Source: Allomesorhizobium sp043769475 (GTDB lineage Bacteria > Pseudomonadota > Alphaproteobacteria > Rhizobiales > Rhizobiaceae). From it: a DNA stretch of 64,000 nt. Made by a program: the position numbers and the translations under genes. This document shows, one piece after another, positions 63,088 to 64,000 of this stretch (positions are counted from its first letter, which is position 1; each line of letters starts with the position of its first letter). The notes under the pieces are model-generated. The model was not told where the DNA came from, ran no database searches, and worked only from the letters and a program-made list of their open reading frames with translations. The stretch is taken from NCBI RefSeq assembly GCF_043769475.1, contig NZ_CP171729.1, forward strand, positions 5,022,001 to 5,086,000, read 5' to 3'.

Positions 63088-64000
63088 CTACGGCTGAGCC
63101 GGCCGGTTGCCGAGCGCCTCTCCCATCTCGCGGACGGCAGCAATCTTCGCTTCGAATACGGACCAGTCGTCGCTTGCGGCGATCGGATCCCACAGCGCCT
63201 CGACCTCGTCGATCAAAATGGTGCATGGCCGCTGACGCGAAAAATAGCGATGCTTGAGAGCGTCCCCGTTCGCAGGCTCCAGGGCGGCAAAGGCGGCGCG
63301 GACCGGAGCGAAAGCTTCCATTGCATAGAATTCGGCGGATGGGCCGGCCTCGGCCCGGGCGCTGCTCGCCAGCCCGCCATACCAGTCGAAAAAGGCCCGT
63401 TCGAAGGGCGCCTTGCTTGCATGCAGGAACTGCCACCAGGCCTGCGCCAGGGCGGCGGCGTTCTCTTCCGAAGCCGGAGCGAGCCCGAGCCGGCGAAGCA
63501 GGTTTTTCGAGAACTCGGCCTGGAACATCCTGCCGAAGCCGCCAAGCACCCTTTCCAGTTCACTTTGTTGCGCGAGCGGCAAAAGCACTCGGCAAGCCGC
63601 GTCATGTTCCAGAGCAGCGTGTCGGGCTGCCGTCCATAGGCGTAGAGGCCCTGATGGTCGAAATAGGCGGCGGTAAACCCCGGCTCCAGCACCGGCAGGA
63701 AGCGCCATGGGCCGTAGTCGAAGCTTTCGCCGGTGATGTTGATGTTGTCGGTGTTGAGCACGCCGTGCACGAAGCCTGCGACCATCCATTCGGCGCCCGT
63801 CCGCGCCACCAGCCTGCCGACATTCTCGACGAAGGCGACGGCCCGGCCGGCAAGATCGTCGCGCCAGATCTCCGGCATGTAGGTGCTGATCGAATAGTCG
63901 AGCAGTTTTGCGATATCGTCCTTGCGGTCGAAATAGAGCAGGCGCTGGAAACTGCCGATGCGGATATGCGAATGGCTGAGCCTGACCAGCACCGAAGACC
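63088..64000 (-). pseudogene. selO: SelO (YdiU/UPF0061) protein adenylyltransferase, 3' part, one frameshift, truncated by the window edge
   Basis: The C-terminal ~300 residues of the pseudokinase SelO, which AMPylates proteins. Seen: LVRLSHSHIRIGSFQRLLYF, GFVHGVLNTDNINITGESFD (catalytic Asn and metal Asp) and DYGPWRFLPVLEPGFTAAYF. After LAECL the frame shifts at the TTTT run (plus-strand AAAA at 63581-63584), then LAQQSELERVLGGFGRMFQA and the rest follow intact to 63088. One base appears missing. The 5' end lies beyond 64000. It is convergent with the RES toxin gene. Confidence 0.82.

Overview
The window is GC-rich DNA from an alphaproteobacterium. It most resembles Hyphomicrobiales (Rhizobiales) of the Mesorhizobium/Phyllobacteriaceae type. 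The basis is protein style and gene content: Ku plus a three-domain LigD, an HWE histidine kinase with an EcfG-like sigma factor, Cpa/Tad pilus genes, DUF6894 proteins, and GGAAC-N16/17-NGTT promoters typical of the alphaproteobacterial general stress response (GSR). No tRNA, rRNA, CRISPR array, insertion sequence or prophage was seen.

Region 1 (0-15.6 kb) is a stress island. It holds an FAD oxidoreductase and a metallo-beta-lactamase-fold hydrolase, two Crp/Fnr regulator + DUF6894 pairs, an HWE kinase broken by two single-base indels, an EcfG-like ECF sigma factor, 3-methyladenine glycosylase, Ku, exonuclease III, a BON/SWFGD protein, a DUF421 protein and many tiny membrane or soluble proteins. 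Fifteen EcfG-type promoters were found by eye upstream of these genes, correctly oriented, including those of the sigma factor, the kinase and Ku. Three more lie in front of a 90-residue membrane protein, otsA and the glycosyltransferase gene further right, so trehalose-type osmoprotection probably belongs to the same regulon.

Region 2 (15.6-25.6 kb) is a Tad/Flp pilus machine (vWA TadG-like protein, cpaB, cpaC, short lipoprotein, cpaE, cpaF, tadB, tadC, TPR lipoprotein) without a pilin, a prepilin peptidase or a full-length CpaD in the window. Region 3 (25.7-35.4 kb) holds otsA, a frameshifted glycogen-debranching-type enzyme, a GT4 glycosyltransferase, ligD and a Zur/Fur-like regulator. Region 4 (35.5-48.5 kb) holds polA, whose proofreading domain lacks two catalytic acids and whose linker carries a palindromic repeat, then a candidate small RNA, an M20 peptidase (frameshifted), an RNase D-like exonuclease, a fluoride exporter operon (two crcB plus DUF190), a DUF900 lipoprotein hydrolase, a sorbosone-dehydrogenase-like protein with a cytochrome c, and an MscS channel. 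Region 5 (48.5-50.7 kb) is groES-groEL behind a CIRCE operator.

Region 6 (50.8-61.8 kb) is a compact catabolic operon: a GntR/FCD repressor, a four-gene NitT/TauT-type ABC importer, a fumarylpyruvate-hydrolase-like enzyme, two acyl-CoA ligases, a ketopantoate-reductase-like enzyme, a short citrate-synthase-fold lyase, a VOC protein and a glutathione transferase. I do not recognise this combination as a known pathway. Region 7 is a RES/Xre (MbcTA/ParST-type) toxin-antitoxin pair with a perfect 12-bp operator dyad, followed by the 3' part of selO running off the right edge.

At least six genes or gene remnants are interrupted by single-base indels, mostly at short homopolymers, with otherwise intact coding on both sides. 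Sequencing or assembly error is as likely as real gene decay.
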